Numbered from the stretch's first letter, positions 18,514 through 27,353 are shown. The stretch: DNA of 64,000 nucleotides from Actinacidiphila rubida (GCF_900110255.1 NZ_FODD01000034.1:30328-94327), one strand, 5' to 3'. Notes: a model not told the origin generated them from the letters alone. Made by a program: numbers and translations.

Positions 18514-20040
18514 ATGTCACAGAGCTCCACCGACGCCCCCTCCGGAGCCGACGCGCTCCGGAAGGCGCCGGCTGTCCCGACGCAGAGCGGCGCCCCTGAA
18601 GGCGAGAAGCCCAGCCACCGGTGGTGGGTGCTCGGCGTCATCGCCATCGCCCAGCTGATGGTGGTCCTCGACGCCACCGTGGTGAACATCGCCCTGCCGT
18701 CCGCACAGCAGGCCCTCGGCTTCTCCGACGGCAACCGCCAGTGGATCGTCACGGCGTACTCCCTGGCCTTCGGCTCCCTGCTGCTCCTCGGCGGACGGCT
18801 CGCCGACCTCATCGGCCGCAAGATCGTCTTCCTGACCGGCGTGATCGGCTTCGCCGGCGCCTCCGCGCTGGCCGGCGCCGCCCAGAACTTCGAGGTGCTG
18901 GTCAGCGGCCGCGCCCTGCAGGGCCTGTTCGGCGCGCTGCTCGCGCCCGCCGCCCTGTCGCTGCTCAACACGACGTTCACCGACGCCAAGGAACGCGCCA
19001 AGGCGTTCGGCATCTACGGCGCGATCGCCGGCGCGGGCGGCGGCGTCGGCCTGCTGCTCGGCGGCGTGCTCACCGAGCACCTGAGCTGGCGCTGGACCCT
19101 GTACGTCAACCTGATCTTCGCGGTCATCGCCTTCGCCGGCGGCCTGGTCTTCCTGCGCAAGGGCGCCCCCGCCGACCGGCCGAGGCTCGACCTGCCCGGC
19201 ACCGTCCTGGTCACCGCCGGACTGTTCGGCCTGGTCTACGGCTTCTCCAACGCCGACAGCCACGGCTGGGGCTCCGCGATGACCTGGGGCTTCCTGGTCC
19301 TCGGCGGCGTGCTGCTGGCGGCGTTCAGCTGGTGGCAGACGAGGGCGGAGCACCCGCTGCTGCCGCTGCGCGTGCTGCTCGACCGGAACCGCGGCGCGTC
19401 CTTCACGGTGCTGGCCATCTCCGGCGCCGGCATGTTCGGCGTGTTCCTCTTCCTGACCTACTACCTGCAGGCATCGCTGCACTACTCGCCGGTCAAGACC
19501 GGCCTGGGCTTCCTGCCGATGATCGGCGCGCTGATGGTCGCCGCCCAGCTCGTCACCAACACGCTGCTGCCGCGGCTCGGCCCCCGTCCGATCGTGCCGC
19601 TCGGCATGGCGATGGCGGTCGGCAGCATGGTCTGGCTGACCGCGCTCGACCTGCACAGCAGCTACGCCACGGACGTGCTGCCGCCGCTGCTCGTGATGGG
19701 CTTCGGCCTCGGTCTGGTGATGCCCGCGGCGATGTCCGTGGCCACCGAGGGCATCGGCGAGCAGGACGCGGGCGTGGCCTCGGCCGCGGTCAACACCATG
19801 CAGCAGGTGGGCGGTTCGATCGGCACCGCCCTGCTGAACACCCTGGCCGCGAGCGCCGCGACGCACTACCTGTCCGGCAAGAAGCCCACGCCCGACGTGC
19901 TGGCCCAGGCCCAGCTGCACAGCTACTCCACGGCCTACTGGTGGTCGGCCGGCCTCTTCGCGGTCGGCGCGGTGCTGGCGCTGCTGATGTACCGCAAGGG
20001 CCGGGTGCAGACCGGCGAGACGCAGGCCGTCCACATGTGA
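18514..20040 (+). CDS. DHA2-family (EmrB/QacA) drug:H+ antiporter of the MFS
   Basis: 508 residues, ATG at 18514 after CAGGAG. A 40-residue hydrophilic N-terminus leads into TM1 with the DHA2 motif MVVLDATVVNIALPSAQQALGF. AYSLAFGSLLLLGGRLADLIGRK is MFS motif A, and GLGLVMPAAMSVATEGIGEQDAGVASAAVNTMQQVGGSIGTAL near residue 405 is another strong DHA2 signature. About 14 membrane segments can be counted. It would export toxic compounds or secondary metabolites using the proton gradient. Two palindromic operators around its promoter imply ligand-induced expression. Confidence 0.9.
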   Translation: MSQSSTDAPSGADALRKAPAVPTQSGAPEGEKPSHRWWVLGVIAIAQLMVVLDATVVNIALPSAQQALGFSDGNRQWIVTAYSLAFGSLLLLGGRLADLIGRKIVFLTGVIGFAGASALAGAAQNFEVLVSGRALQGLFGALLAPAALSLLNTTFTDAKERAKAFGIYGAIAGAGGGVGLLLGGVLTEHLSWRWTLYVNLIFAVIAFAGGLVFLRKGAPADRPRLDLPGTVLVTAGLFGLVYGFSNADSHGWGSAMTWGFLVLGGVLLAAFSWWQTRAEHPLLPLRVLLDRNRGASFTVLAISGAGMFGVFLFLTYYLQASLHYSPVKTGLGFLPMIGALMVAAQLVTNTLLPRLGPRPIVPLGMAMAVGSMVWLTALDLHSSYATDVLPPLLVMGFGLGLVMPAAMSVATEGIGEQDAGVASAAVNTMQQVGGSIGTALLNTLAASAATHYLSGKKPTPDVLAQAQLHSYSTAYWWSAGLFAVGAVLALLMYRKGRVQTGETQAVHM

Positions 20041-20182
20041 CGGTCCCACCGAACCCCCCGGCCGGTCCTGAGCGGAGAGCGGCCGGGGCGGGGGCCGGCA
20101 ACCCGGGTCATCGTGGGGACGGGACACCCGGGAACGCCGGCCCCCCTTTCTCTGCGGCGCCCTCCCCTCCGGGTGGGGCGCC

Positions 20183-20233
20183 AGGGCCGTTCCGGCGGTG
20201 CGTCACCCCCGTACGCACCGCCGGGACGGCCCT
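20183..20233. terminator. Bidirectional terminator between the DHA2 gene and the tautomerase
   Basis: AGGGCCGT-t-CCGGCGGTGCG (20183-20202) pairs with CGCACCGCCGG-g-ACGGCCCT (20214-20233), a 20-bp stem with one mismatch and an 11-nt loop, between two convergent genes. The distal arm touches the tautomerase stop codon. Confidence 0.7.
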
Positions 20234-20415
20234 CACTTGTCGGCGACGAGCGTGCCCGCCGCGGCCCAGCTGTCGGCGGGTACTTCGTGGATCCAGACCT
20301 GAACGGTCTCCGCGGGGATCTGGTAGGCGTCCACGAACGCGTCGGTGATCTTCCGCACCAGGTCCCGCTTGAGCTCGACGGTGCGCGGGCCCTGCTGCAC
20401 GGTGACGATCGGCAT
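20233..20415 (-). CDS. 4-oxalocrotonate tautomerase-family protein
   Basis: 60 residues, ATG at 20415, the right size for a single-domain tautomerase. MPIVTVQQGPRTVELKRDLV gives the catalytic Pro immediately after the initiator Met, and KITDAFVDAYQIPAETVQVWIHEVPADSW follows the beta-alpha-beta pattern. Arg11 lies in the position of the substrate-binding arginine of 4-OT. Such small proteins tautomerise keto-enol acids; the specific substrate is unknown. It precedes nothing obvious on its strand; the LysR gene upstream is a possible regulator. Confidence 0.8.
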   Translation of the reverse strand: MPIVTVQQGPRTVELKRDLVRKITDAFVDAYQIPAETVQVWIHEVPADSWAAAGTLVADK

Positions 20416-20531
20416 GACGGAACTCCCAGCTCGGGGGCGGTGGTTCGGGACCTTCCCGGCCGCCCTTCGGTGTGCCCTCAGTCCATCGCGCCCGGCCGCC
20501 CGCACCAAGGAGCACTCCGCGAGCGCAGCGA

Positions 20532-21461
20532 TCAGGAATCGCGATCGCTCTCCGGCGCGGCGGCCCGCAGCAGCAGCCGCAGGTGCCGTGAGCGGCGGTC
20601 GCCGCGGACCGCGAGCCCGGTGGTGAGCGCCAGCCCGTCGCCCCGGAACGGCAGGAACGCCACCCGCGGCGCGTTGAGCAGCGCCGCCTGCGAGGCGTAG
20701 ACGACCGTCCACATCGCCGACCCCGTCCCGATCGCCGCGAGACTGTCCTGCAGCGACCCGCCCGGCGGCCCCGGCACCGGCTCGAACCCCGCGTCGTGGC
20801 AGGCGGTCACCACCAGGTCGACGAGGGGCGGATTGGCACGGCGGGCGACCAGCCGCAGCGGAAGGGCCGCGAGGTCGCGCAGCGCGACGTCGGGAGCGGC
20901 GGCGAGCGGATGGCGGGCGGGCAGCACGGCCAGCAGCGGATCGGGCCACAGCGGCAGGACCTCCACGCCGTCGGCCTCCTCCCCCGTGCTCGGGCCGGTG
21001 CCCGGCGCCCGCGTCCAGTTGCCGCGCAGGAACGCCGCGTCCAGGTCGCCGGCCGCGACCATGGCGAGCCGGTCCCTGGCCGGTGCGGACACCAGGTCGA
21101 CGGCGACATCGGGGGCGAGGGCGGCGAACGCGTCCAGCACGCGGTCCAGGTGCACGCCCAGGCCCGTGCTGGTGCCGAGCCGCAGTACGGCGGCGTCCGC
21201 GTGGGCGAACGCGGCGACCGCGGCCCGCGCCCGGTCCGCCGCGGCCAGCACCGCGCGCGCCTCGGGCAGGAAGCGGGCGCCCGCCCCGGTGAGCCGGACG
21301 TGCCGCGGGGAGCGGTCGAACAGGTCGGTGCCCAGCTCCCGTTCCAGCCGCCGCACCTGCTGGCTGACGGCGGACTGGACGATGTGCAGCCGCTCCGCGG
21401 CCCGCCCGAAGTGCAGCTCCTCGGCGACGGCCACGACATACCTGAGCTGGCGCAGTTCCAT
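20532..21461 (-). CDS. LysR-family transcriptional regulator
   Basis: 309 residues from the ATG at 21461 (MELRQLRYVVAVAEELHFGRAAERLHIVQSAVSQQVRRLERELG), the classic LysR helix-turn-helix; an upstream in-frame start would add eight residues. The remaining 220 residues form the periplasmic-binding-like effector domain, with VLRLGTSTGLGVHLDRVLDAF near residue 95 and LPLWPDPLLAVLPARHPLA near 185. It lies 116 nt upstream of the tautomerase in the same direction. LysR proteins usually regulate a neighbouring or divergent gene; the divergent gene here encodes a secreted protein. Confidence 0.87.
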   Translation of the reverse strand: MELRQLRYVVAVAEELHFGRAAERLHIVQSAVSQQVRRLERELGTDLFDRSPRHVRLTGAGARFLPEARAVLAAADRARAAVAAFAHADAAVLRLGTSTGLGVHLDRVLDAFAALAPDVAVDLVSAPARDRLAMVAAGDLDAAFLRGNWTRAPGTGPSTGEEADGVEVLPLWPDPLLAVLPARHPLAAAPDVALRDLAALPLRLVARRANPPLVDLVVTACHDAGFEPVPGPPGGSLQDSLAAIGTGSAMWTVVYASQAALLNAPRVAFLPFRGDGLALTTGLAVRGDRRSRHLRLLLRAAAPESDRDS

Positions 21462-21713
21462 CCGCAGATCGTACGGACGCGCCACGGCCGCGGGCGGCGC
21501 GGTCCGGGAGACGGATACGGCGGCGCCCCGGCCGCGGGCGCGGTGATGGAAGCGCGCGGCCGCGGGCGCGACTTGGGGGGCGTGCGGCCGCCTGCACGCG
21601 AGCCCCGGTCAAGCGGGTGCATTTACCGGCGTACCGCAGCCACGTCGCGCCCGGCCGCGGTACCCGCGCGGCAGGCTGCTGGGATCGATCACCGCCACCC
21701 CAGGAAGGCCCTG

Positions 21714-22370
21714 ATGACACCCCGTCGCCGCCCCCGCCGACGCGCCCTGCCGCGCGTCCTGGTCCGCGTTCCCGGCTGCCTGGCCCTCGTCTGCGGCCTG
21801 CTGCTGTGCGGCACCGGCCCGTCCTCCGCCGCGCCCGCCTGGGCCGACCCCATGGCGCCGCGTGTGCTGCCGCTGCCGCCGAGCGGCGTCCGCTCCCCCG
21901 GCGCCGTGGTGACCGCCCGGGTGGACCCGGCGGCCGCCGTGGTGGGGCAGGACGAGAACGGCGAGTTCACGCTCACCCTGACCGACGTCGGCGACGCGAC
22001 GGCGTACAACGTCCGGGTGCTGCTGGACGACGCGCAGCCGGGCAACGCCGTCGGGTCGGCCGACGGCCGCTGCCTGAGCCGCCTCGACGCCTCCTCGCCC
22101 GCGGACCTGTGGTGCGAACTCGGTGACGTGGCACCGGGGCAGACCGTCTCGGTGACCGTCCACACCTTCATGAACACCTGCGTGTGGTCCGATCCGGCCA
22201 CCATGGCACCGCGGTTGCCCGCCGCGGCCTTCCGCTGGCGGATCGCGTACCTCGACGTCGACGAGCCGCGGACGGTGAACGGCCCGGTGGCGCGCTGGAG
22301 TTGCGCCGGCGACGCGGCGGGCGGGAACGCGGCCGGCGAGGTCCGGGCGGTGGCACCCCGCTCGTCCTGA
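21714..22370 (+). CDS. Secreted DUF11-like (Ig-fold) protein, function unknown
   Basis: 218 residues, ATG at 21714 after AGGAAGG. An Arg-rich N-terminus, the hydrophobic core VLVRVPGCLALVCGLLLCGTG and the likely cleavage region SSAAPAWA form a signal peptide. The mature part has the pattern EFTLTLTDVGDATAYNVRVLLDD...DLWCELGDVAPGQTVSVTVHTF, which resembles DUF11/CARDB-like Ig domains of surface proteins. Three or four cysteines (C in GRCLS, LWCEL, NTCVW, WSCAG) could form two disulfides. There is no sortase motif or TM anchor, so it is probably released. Confidence 0.65.
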   Translation: MTPRRRPRRRALPRVLVRVPGCLALVCGLLLCGTGPSSAAPAWADPMAPRVLPLPPSGVRSPGAVVTARVDPAAAVVGQDENGEFTLTLTDVGDATAYNVRVLLDDAQPGNAVGSADGRCLSRLDASSPADLWCELGDVAPGQTVSVTVHTFMNTCVWSDPATMAPRLPAAAFRWRIAYLDVDEPRTVNGPVARWSCAGDAAGGNAAGEVRAVAPRSS

Positions 22371-22726
22371 AGCCGCGGCGAGCCCCGAACGGGGCCCGGG
22401 GCAGCGGTCGTTGGTGCGCCATCGGCCCCGCACCCGATGGCCGGGCGGCGGTGGTCGTCAGGCAGCCGACGAGCCGTCGCCGGCCGCCGCCAGGGACCCG
22501 GGCGGTCGACCCGGCCGTCAGCGGGTTCCGCCCGCCCGCGGTCCTGGGCGCACCCCTGGCGGGGGTCTTACCGCTCTGCTACCTTGCGTCCATGCCTCTT
22601 CTCTGTGCGTAGGCCGGACTCGCGCCGCCTCGACCCCGCCGACGGGCGCCCCCAGTGGGCGGTACCGGTGGGTGGGTGTGCGCATCGGTCCGTCCCGATC
22701 CGGCCTTTCGCAGAGAGAGCACTCCC
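22371..22726 (+). other. Intergenic region, no gene seen
   Basis: 356 nt between the secreted protein and the MFS gene. I see no family-like translation, strong hairpin or clear promoter. The MFS ribosome site CAGAGAGAG lies at the right edge. Confidence 0.4.
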
Positions 22727-24277
22727 ATGTCCTCGCCGTACCCGGCGGCACCTTCGTATGCCGCCGTCCTCCGCCTGCCCCACGCCCGACGCACCTTCGC
22801 CGCAGCCCTGTTCGGGCGTTCCGGGTACGGGGTGGTCTCCCTTTCCCTCGTCCTGGCCCTGTCCTCGGCGACCGGTTCGCTGGCGGCCGCCGGGCTGTTC
22901 GGCACCGAGTTCGCCGCCGTCTCCGTCGTGCTCGCCCCGGCCAGGGCCGGGCTCATCGACCGCTGGGGCGCGCGCCGCGCGCTGCCCTCACTCGCGCTGC
23001 CGTTCGCGGCCGCGCTGTTCACCCTGGCCGCCTGCGTCCACACGGCGGGCGCCCCGCGCTGGCTGCTCGCCGTGCTCGTGGCGGCCGTCGGCTCGTCGTG
23101 CCCGCCGCTCGGCCCGACGATGCGCACACTGTGGTCGGCGCTTGCGCCCGACGAGGCCACGCTGCAGCGGGCGTTCAGCCTGGACACGGTCGCCGAGGAA
23201 CTGATCTTCCTGGCCGGCCCGCTGGTGGTCGTGGCCGTCCACCCGGTGCCGGGCCTGGTGCTCTCCGGCACGGTGATCGCCGTCGGCACACTGGTGATGG
23301 TGAGTTCGCCGGCCACCAGGCTGATCGCACCGGCGGCCAAGGCCGAACCGGCGCCACCGCTGCGGCTGTTGTCGCCCCAGGGAGCGGGAGTGCGCCGGGC
23401 CGCCGTCGCCGCGTTCGGCGTGGGCGTCTGCCTGGCCGCCGTCGAGCTCTTCGTGATCGCGGCGGCCGGCCGCGCCCACACACCGGCGGCCACCGGGTGG
23501 ATCCTGGCCGCGCAGTCCGCGGGCAGCGCGCTCGGCGGCCTGCTCTACGGGCGGGTGCGCTGGACGCGCGACGCGGCAGCCCGGCTGCCGTACCTGCTGC
23601 TGGTGCTGGCCGCGCTGGTGGCCGCGACGGCCGCGGCACCCTCGCTGCTCCTCCTCGGGCTGTGCGTGGCCGCGTCCGGCTGCCTGACCGCGCCGGCCCT
23701 GTCCACCGCCTACCTGGCGGCCAGCCGCCAGGCCCCGGCGGGCACCGCGACCCGGGCCACCACCTGGGCCAACTCCGCGATCAACGCGGGCTCTTCCGGA
23801 GGCGGCGCGCTCGCGGCGCTGCTGGTCGACCGGGCCACGCTGCCGCTCTGCTTCCTGGTCGCGGCCGCGGCCCCGGCGCTGGCGGCGGTCGCCGCCCGCA
23901 GCCGGCCGGCGGCGCGGCGCGCGACCGCGGGAGCGTCCGGGAGGCGCGCCCCGGCGGCGCCCGTGACGCCGATCGCAGAGGTGCGTCAGGCGCGCGCGAG
24001 CGCCTCGCCCGGCCAGGCGGACGGGTCCGTCGACTCGGTCGGGGAGGACGGGACTGCCGGCCCGATCGGGACCGACGGCGCTCCGCGCGCCATCGGCGCG
24101 GGCACCACCGCGGACGGGTCCAGCGCGAGCACCACCGCGAACGGGTTCGGAACGGACGACGCTGCCGGTGCCGTAGGCGCGGGCACCACCGCGGACGCGT
24201 TCGGCGGGGGCAGCGCTGCAGGCACCGTCGGCGCGGGCACCACCGCGAGCACGGTCAGAGCGGGCGTCCGGGAGTGA
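22727..24277 (+). CDS. MFS transporter with a Gly/Thr/Ala-rich C-terminal tail
   Basis: 516 residues, ATG at 22727 after GAGAGAG. About 12 hydrophobic segments span residues 25-400; APARAGLIDRWGARRALPSLALP near residue 70 is a variant of MFS loop motif A. The fold matches the actinobacterial drug/solute MFS group, but no substrate can be read. From about residue 400 the protein ends in a low-complexity tail with three GAGTTAD/S copies (DNA near 24098, 24177 and 24233), which looks like recent repeat growth. The end overlaps the convergent TetR gene by 23 nt. Confidence 0.75.
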   Translation: MSSPYPAAPSYAAVLRLPHARRTFAAALFGRSGYGVVSLSLVLALSSATGSLAAAGLFGTEFAAVSVVLAPARAGLIDRWGARRALPSLALPFAAALFTLAACVHTAGAPRWLLAVLVAAVGSSCPPLGPTMRTLWSALAPDEATLQRAFSLDTVAEELIFLAGPLVVVAVHPVPGLVLSGTVIAVGTLVMVSSPATRLIAPAAKAEPAPPLRLLSPQGAGVRRAAVAAFGVGVCLAAVELFVIAAAGRAHTPAATGWILAAQSAGSALGGLLYGRVRWTRDAAARLPYLLLVLAALVAATAAAPSLLLLGLCVAASGCLTAPALSTAYLAASRQAPAGTATRATTWANSAINAGSSGGGALAALLVDRATLPLCFLVAAAAPALAAVAARSRPAARRATAGASGRRAPAAPVTPIAEVRQARASASPGQADGSVDSVGEDGTAGPIGTDGAPRAIGAGTTADGSSASTTANGFGTDDAAGAVGAGTTADAFGGGSAAGTVGAGTTASTVRAGVRE

Positions 24278-24860
24278 GCACTGCCGCCAGTGCGGGCGCG
24301 TACAGCTCCTCGACCTGCTCGGGAGCGAGCGCCAGCACGGGCGGCAGGCGCAGTAGGTAGCGGGCCAGCGCGAGCCCCAGCAACTGAGCCGACAGCAGGG
24401 CCGCCCGGGCCGGAGCGTCCGGTCCGGGCGGCAGCGCGGCCAGCACCGCGGGCGCGACCTGGCGGGCGAACACGTCCCGCATCCGCGCCGCCGCCTGGTC
24501 GTTGGTGACCGCCGAGCGCAGCAGCACCAGCAGCGCGTCGTCGGTCGGGTCGCCCTCCCAGCGGTCGAGGAAGTGCCGGACGAAGAGCGCCGGGACGTCG
24601 TCCGGCGGCACGTCGCGGACGTCGGGCAGCTTGAGGTCGATCGCCAGGGCGGCCTCGAACAGCTGCTCCTTGCTGCCGAAGTAGCGCATCACCATCGACG
24701 CGTCGATGCCGGCGTCGCCGGCCACGCCCCGGATGGTCGTGCGCTCGTAGCCGTGTTCCGCGAAGCGGGCCCGGGCGGCGGCCAGGATCGCGGCCTTGGT
24801 CGCCTCCGAGGTGCGGCGCGGCCGGTCGGCCGGGGGTTCCGCCAGGGGTTCGGACGTCAT
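24255..24860 (-). CDS. TetR-family repressor of the adjacent monooxygenase
   Basis: 201 residues from the ATG at 24860. RRTSEATKAAILAAARARFAEHGYERTTIRGVAGDAGIDASMVMRYFGSKEQLFEAAL is a textbook TetR DNA-binding domain (residues about 15-72); the rest is the helical ligand domain. It is divergent from the FAD monooxygenase, with 107 nt between starts that contain several GCCAACG/CGTTGGC repeats. Local autoregulation and repression of the monooxygenase, relieved by a small molecule, is the natural model. The 3' end overlaps the MFS gene, which may belong to the same response. Confidence 0.87.
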   Translation of the reverse strand: MTSEPLAEPPADRPRRTSEATKAAILAAARARFAEHGYERTTIRGVAGDAGIDASMVMRYFGSKEQLFEAALAIDLKLPDVRDVPPDDVPALFVRHFLDRWEGDPTDDALLVLLRSAVTNDQAAARMRDVFARQVAPAVLAALPPGPDAPARAALLSAQLLGLALARYLLRLPPVLALAPEQVEELYAPALAAVLTPGRPL

Positions 24861-24870
24861 GTCAACAACT

Positions 24871-24945
24871 GTAGGCCAACACCCGTTGACACGCCAGACC
24901 CGGCCGATCCACTCTGTCAACAGACGTTGGCCAACGAGCGTTGGC
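24871..24945. promoter_or_regulatory. Clustered TetR-type operators between tetR and the monooxygenase
   Basis: GCCAACG-AG-CGTTGGC (24930-24945) is a perfect inverted repeat that overlaps the 12-nt palindrome CGTTGGCCAACG (24925-24936). Imperfect copies are GTCAACAGACGTTGGC (24916-24931) and GCCAACACCCGTTGAC (24875-24890). All share the GCCAAC/GTTGGC half-site, so several repressor dimers could bind across the divergent promoters. Confidence 0.65.
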
Positions 24946-24967
24946 CTCACCGCGAAGGGGGCATCCC

Positions 24968-26101
24968 ATGACCAGCCGCACGCTTCCCGCCACCACCCGC
25001 GTCGCGATCGTCGGCGCCGGCCCGACCGGGCTGGCCCTCGCCGTGACCCTCGCCGGGGCGGGGGTGGACTTCGTCCTGCTCGACCAGCAGGCCGAGGGCG
25101 CCAACACCTCCCGCGCGGCCGTCGTCCACGCCCGCACCCTGGAGGTGCTGGACACGCTCGGCGCGTCGGCCGAGCTGATGCGGCGGGGCCTGGTCGTCGA
25201 CCGCTTCACCGTCCGCGACGGGCGCCGGGCGCTGGCCCGGCTCTCCTTCGCGAAGCTGCCCACCCCGCACCCGTACACGCTGATGGTTCCGCAGAGCGAG
25301 ACCGAGGACGTGCTGCTGGGGCGCCTGCGCGAGCTGGGCGGGGACGTCCAGCGCCCGTACGAGGTGGCGGCCGCCGAGCAGGACGCGGACGGCGTCACGC
25401 TGACCATGGCGACCGGCGAGACGCTGCGGGCGGCGTACGCGGTGGGCGCGGACGGCATGCACAGCGCGATCCGGGCGGCGGCCGGGATCGGCTTCACCGG
25501 CGGCTCGTACGGGCAGTCGTTCGTGCTCGCCGACGTCATCATGGACTGGGCCCCCGGCCGGGACGAGGTGTCGCTGACCTTCCACGCGGACGGCCTGGTC
25601 GTCGTCGCCCCGCTGCCGCACGGCCACTACCGGATCGTCGCGGTCGTCGACGAGGCGCCGGCCGCGCCGGACCGCGCCTACGTGCGGGCGCTGCTCGACG
25701 CCCGGGCGCCGGGGCAGGCGCGGGTCGCCGAGGTGGTGTGGGGCTCGCGGTTCCGCGTCCACCACCGTGTGGCCGACGCCTACCGCGCCGGGCGCCTGCT
25801 GCTGGCCGGGGACGCGGCGCACGTGCACAGCCCGGCGGGCGGCCAGGGCATGAACACCGGCATCCAGGACGCCTACGCCCTCGGGCGCGCGCTCGCGGAG
25901 GACCGGCTCGACGGGTACGAAGCGCTGCGGCGGCCGGTCGCCCAGCGGGTGGTGGCCTTCACCGACCGCATGACGCGGCTGGCGACGGTGCGGCGGCCCG
26001 CGGCGCGGGGCGTGCGGAACGTGGTGCTTCCCGTGGTCAGCCGGGTGCCGGCGTTCCGCCGTCGCCTGACCACGGAGCTGGCCGAGCTCAACTACCGGTG
26101 A
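24968..26101 (+). CDS. FAD-dependent aromatic-type monooxygenase
   Basis: 377 residues, ATG at 24968 after GAAGGGGG. VAIVGAGPTGLALAVTLAGAGVDFVLLDQ is the GxGxxG FAD dinucleotide site; AVGADGMHSAIRAAAG near residue 160 is the DG motif; AGRLLLAGDAAHVHSPAGGQGMNTGIQDAYAL near 280 is the GD FAD-ribityl motif with the family's GGxGMNTGIQDA. It lacks the extra C-terminal thioredoxin-like domain of larger phenol hydroxylases. Members hydroxylate aromatic rings (polyketides, antibiotics, phenols) with NAD(P)H and O2. Divergent TetR control suggests a detoxification or resistance role, for example drug inactivation, but the substrate is unknown. Confidence 0.88.
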   Translation: MTSRTLPATTRVAIVGAGPTGLALAVTLAGAGVDFVLLDQQAEGANTSRAAVVHARTLEVLDTLGASAELMRRGLVVDRFTVRDGRRALARLSFAKLPTPHPYTLMVPQSETEDVLLGRLRELGGDVQRPYEVAAAEQDADGVTLTMATGETLRAAYAVGADGMHSAIRAAAGIGFTGGSYGQSFVLADVIMDWAPGRDEVSLTFHADGLVVVAPLPHGHYRIVAVVDEAPAAPDRAYVRALLDARAPGQARVAEVVWGSRFRVHHRVADAYRAGRLLLAGDAAHVHSPAGGQGMNTGIQDAYALGRALAEDRLDGYEALRRPVAQRVVAFTDRMTRLATVRRPAARGVRNVVLPVVSRVPAFRRRLTTELAELNYR

Positions 26102-26255
26102 GGAAGCCGACCTTCACCCGATCGGGTGAGCCCGGGACGGCCCTGGCCGGGCCCGCCGGGGCCGTGCTCGAGAAGGGCTCGCGAGCCGGGGGTCGCGCGG
26201 CCCACAAGGTGGACAGGTCGGATGCGGACCCCCGGCGCCGGGTTACCGTTGCCGC

Positions 26256-26642
26256 ATGCACGTGAGCCAGCACCAGCCGTCGAGCGGGCCCGAGCCGAAG
26301 CCGGGTACCGACGGGAAGCGCTCGCTGTACGTGCCGGTCAGGCGGGGGCCGGCGGGTTCCGTGGTCCGGCTGTGGCGCACGCCGTTCGGCACGCGCACGG
26401 CCGTGGCCTTCACCTCCGACCGGCGGCTGCGGTCCGTTCTCGGACCCACCCAGCCGTGGATCCGCCTCTCCGAGGCGGCACTCCGCCGCATGGTGGAGCC
26501 CCTCGGCGCGATCCTCCTGACGATCGACCCCCTCCTCACCGCCCGCCCCCCGGCGTCCTGGTCCACCCCCGCCGACGCCCCTGCCTCGGCCTCCGCCTCC
26601 GGCGCCGCCGACCCCACCGAACCCGAGGCGGCGACTCCGTAG
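26256..26642 (+). CDS. SAV_915-family small protein
   Basis: 128 residues, ATG at 26256. The core KRSLYVPVRRGPAGSVVRLWRTPFGTRTAVAFTSDRRLRSVLGPTQPWIRLSEAALRRMVEPLGA matches the short Streptomyces family often labelled SAV_915. In other type-III-like settings a related fold (SseB-like) is seen, but no function is established for these actinobacterial forms. The last 30 residues are Pro/Ala/Ser-rich and probably disordered. It is followed 30 nt later by another small gene on the same strand. Confidence 0.7.
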   Translation: MHVSQHQPSSGPEPKPGTDGKRSLYVPVRRGPAGSVVRLWRTPFGTRTAVAFTSDRRLRSVLGPTQPWIRLSEAALRRMVEPLGAILLTIDPLLTARPPASWSTPADAPASASASGAADPTEPEAATP

Positions 26643-26672
26643 CCGCCTGGCCCAGCGAAAGCGCATCGGCCC

Positions 26673-26951
26673 GTGAAGGTCTACCCCCTCTGGCACATCG
26701 GCCATCAGAACGAAGCCGGCCCCAACGGCGAGACGATTCACCTGGACGACGGGGGCGTGTTCATCGACGAGCAGGACGGTGACGACGTCAAGCTGCTCGG
26801 CATCTACTCCTCCGAGGCCGCGGCGGAAAAGCGGATGCGCCGCGCGCGCCATCTACAGGGCTTCGTCGATGAGCCGGACTGTTTCCAGATCGGAGAGTAC
26901 GACGTCGACGAGGACCACTGGACCGAGGGCTTCGTCCGCGTGCCGGACTAG
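26673..26951 (+). CDS. Small DUF7336-like protein
   Basis: 92 residues from a GTG at 26673. KVYPLWHIGHQ at the start, an acidic middle (IDEQDGDDVKLLGIYSSEAAAEKRMRRARHLQGF) and FQIGEYDVDEDHWTEGFVRV at the end match small conserved proteins of the DUF7336 kind, predicted as an alpha/beta fold that appears with a W-x-x-GF ending. Function is unknown. It has no signal peptide and is strongly acidic. The neighbour 30 nt upstream probably shares its transcript. Confidence 0.65.
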   Translation: MKVYPLWHIGHQNEAGPNGETIHLDDGGVFIDEQDGDDVKLLGIYSSEAAAEKRMRRARHLQGFVDEPDCFQIGEYDVDEDHWTEGFVRVPD

Positions 26952-27104
26952 ACCCTCGGGCGAGCGAGCCTGCGGGGGCGGACCCTTCACGCCGCATCGC
27001 TGAGCGTTCTTCCTCCCCGGCGCGCCCCCCCGGGGGGGACCTGGTGGCCACGCGCCCCGGGCGAGCGGAACGGTTCGGCCCGACGGGGCCGGATCTTGCG
27101 GGCG

Positions 27105-27353
27105 CTACACGCTGTGCGGCACCGCGTGAATCTCGTTCGGCGCGTGACCCGCGCGTTCGTGGACGCGCTGCACCGCGTCGGCGGACGGCGCCTCCGAGAG
27201 ACAGAAGACGTCGCCGGACGCGGGGTCCGCCCAGGCGCGCTGGAAGTCCACGCCTTCCGACCCCTGCACCGCGAGGTCCGCGGCGTGCGCTTCCTGGAGC
27301 TGCTCGGCGGTGATGCCCTTCATCCCGTGGTGGACATCCATGAACATGGCCAT
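27105..27353 (-). CDS. SCO4226-like nickel-binding protein (DUF4242)
   Basis: 82 residues, ATG at 27353. MAMFMDVHHGMKGITAEQLQEAHAADLAVQGSEGVDFQRAWADPASGDVFCLSEAPSADAVQRVHERAGHAPNEIHAVP is nearly the pattern of S. coelicolor SCO4226, a small ferredoxin-like dimer reported to bind nickel. The paired His residues (VHH near the start, HERAGH and EIH near the end) are the obvious metal ligands. Length and ends match the family. The cellular role is unknown; it appears to be a single-gene unit. Confidence 0.85.
   Translation of the reverse strand: MAMFMDVHHGMKGITAEQLQEAHAADLAVQGSEGVDFQRAWADPASGDVFCLSEAPSADAVQRVHERAGHAPNEIHAVPHSV

Noticed and set aside
27017..27045. CCCCCCC-GGGGGGG palindrome as a terminator between 26951 and 27105
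   Set aside because: It is a simple homopolymer junction with no loop; it might form structure, but the evidence is too thin to call a terminator.
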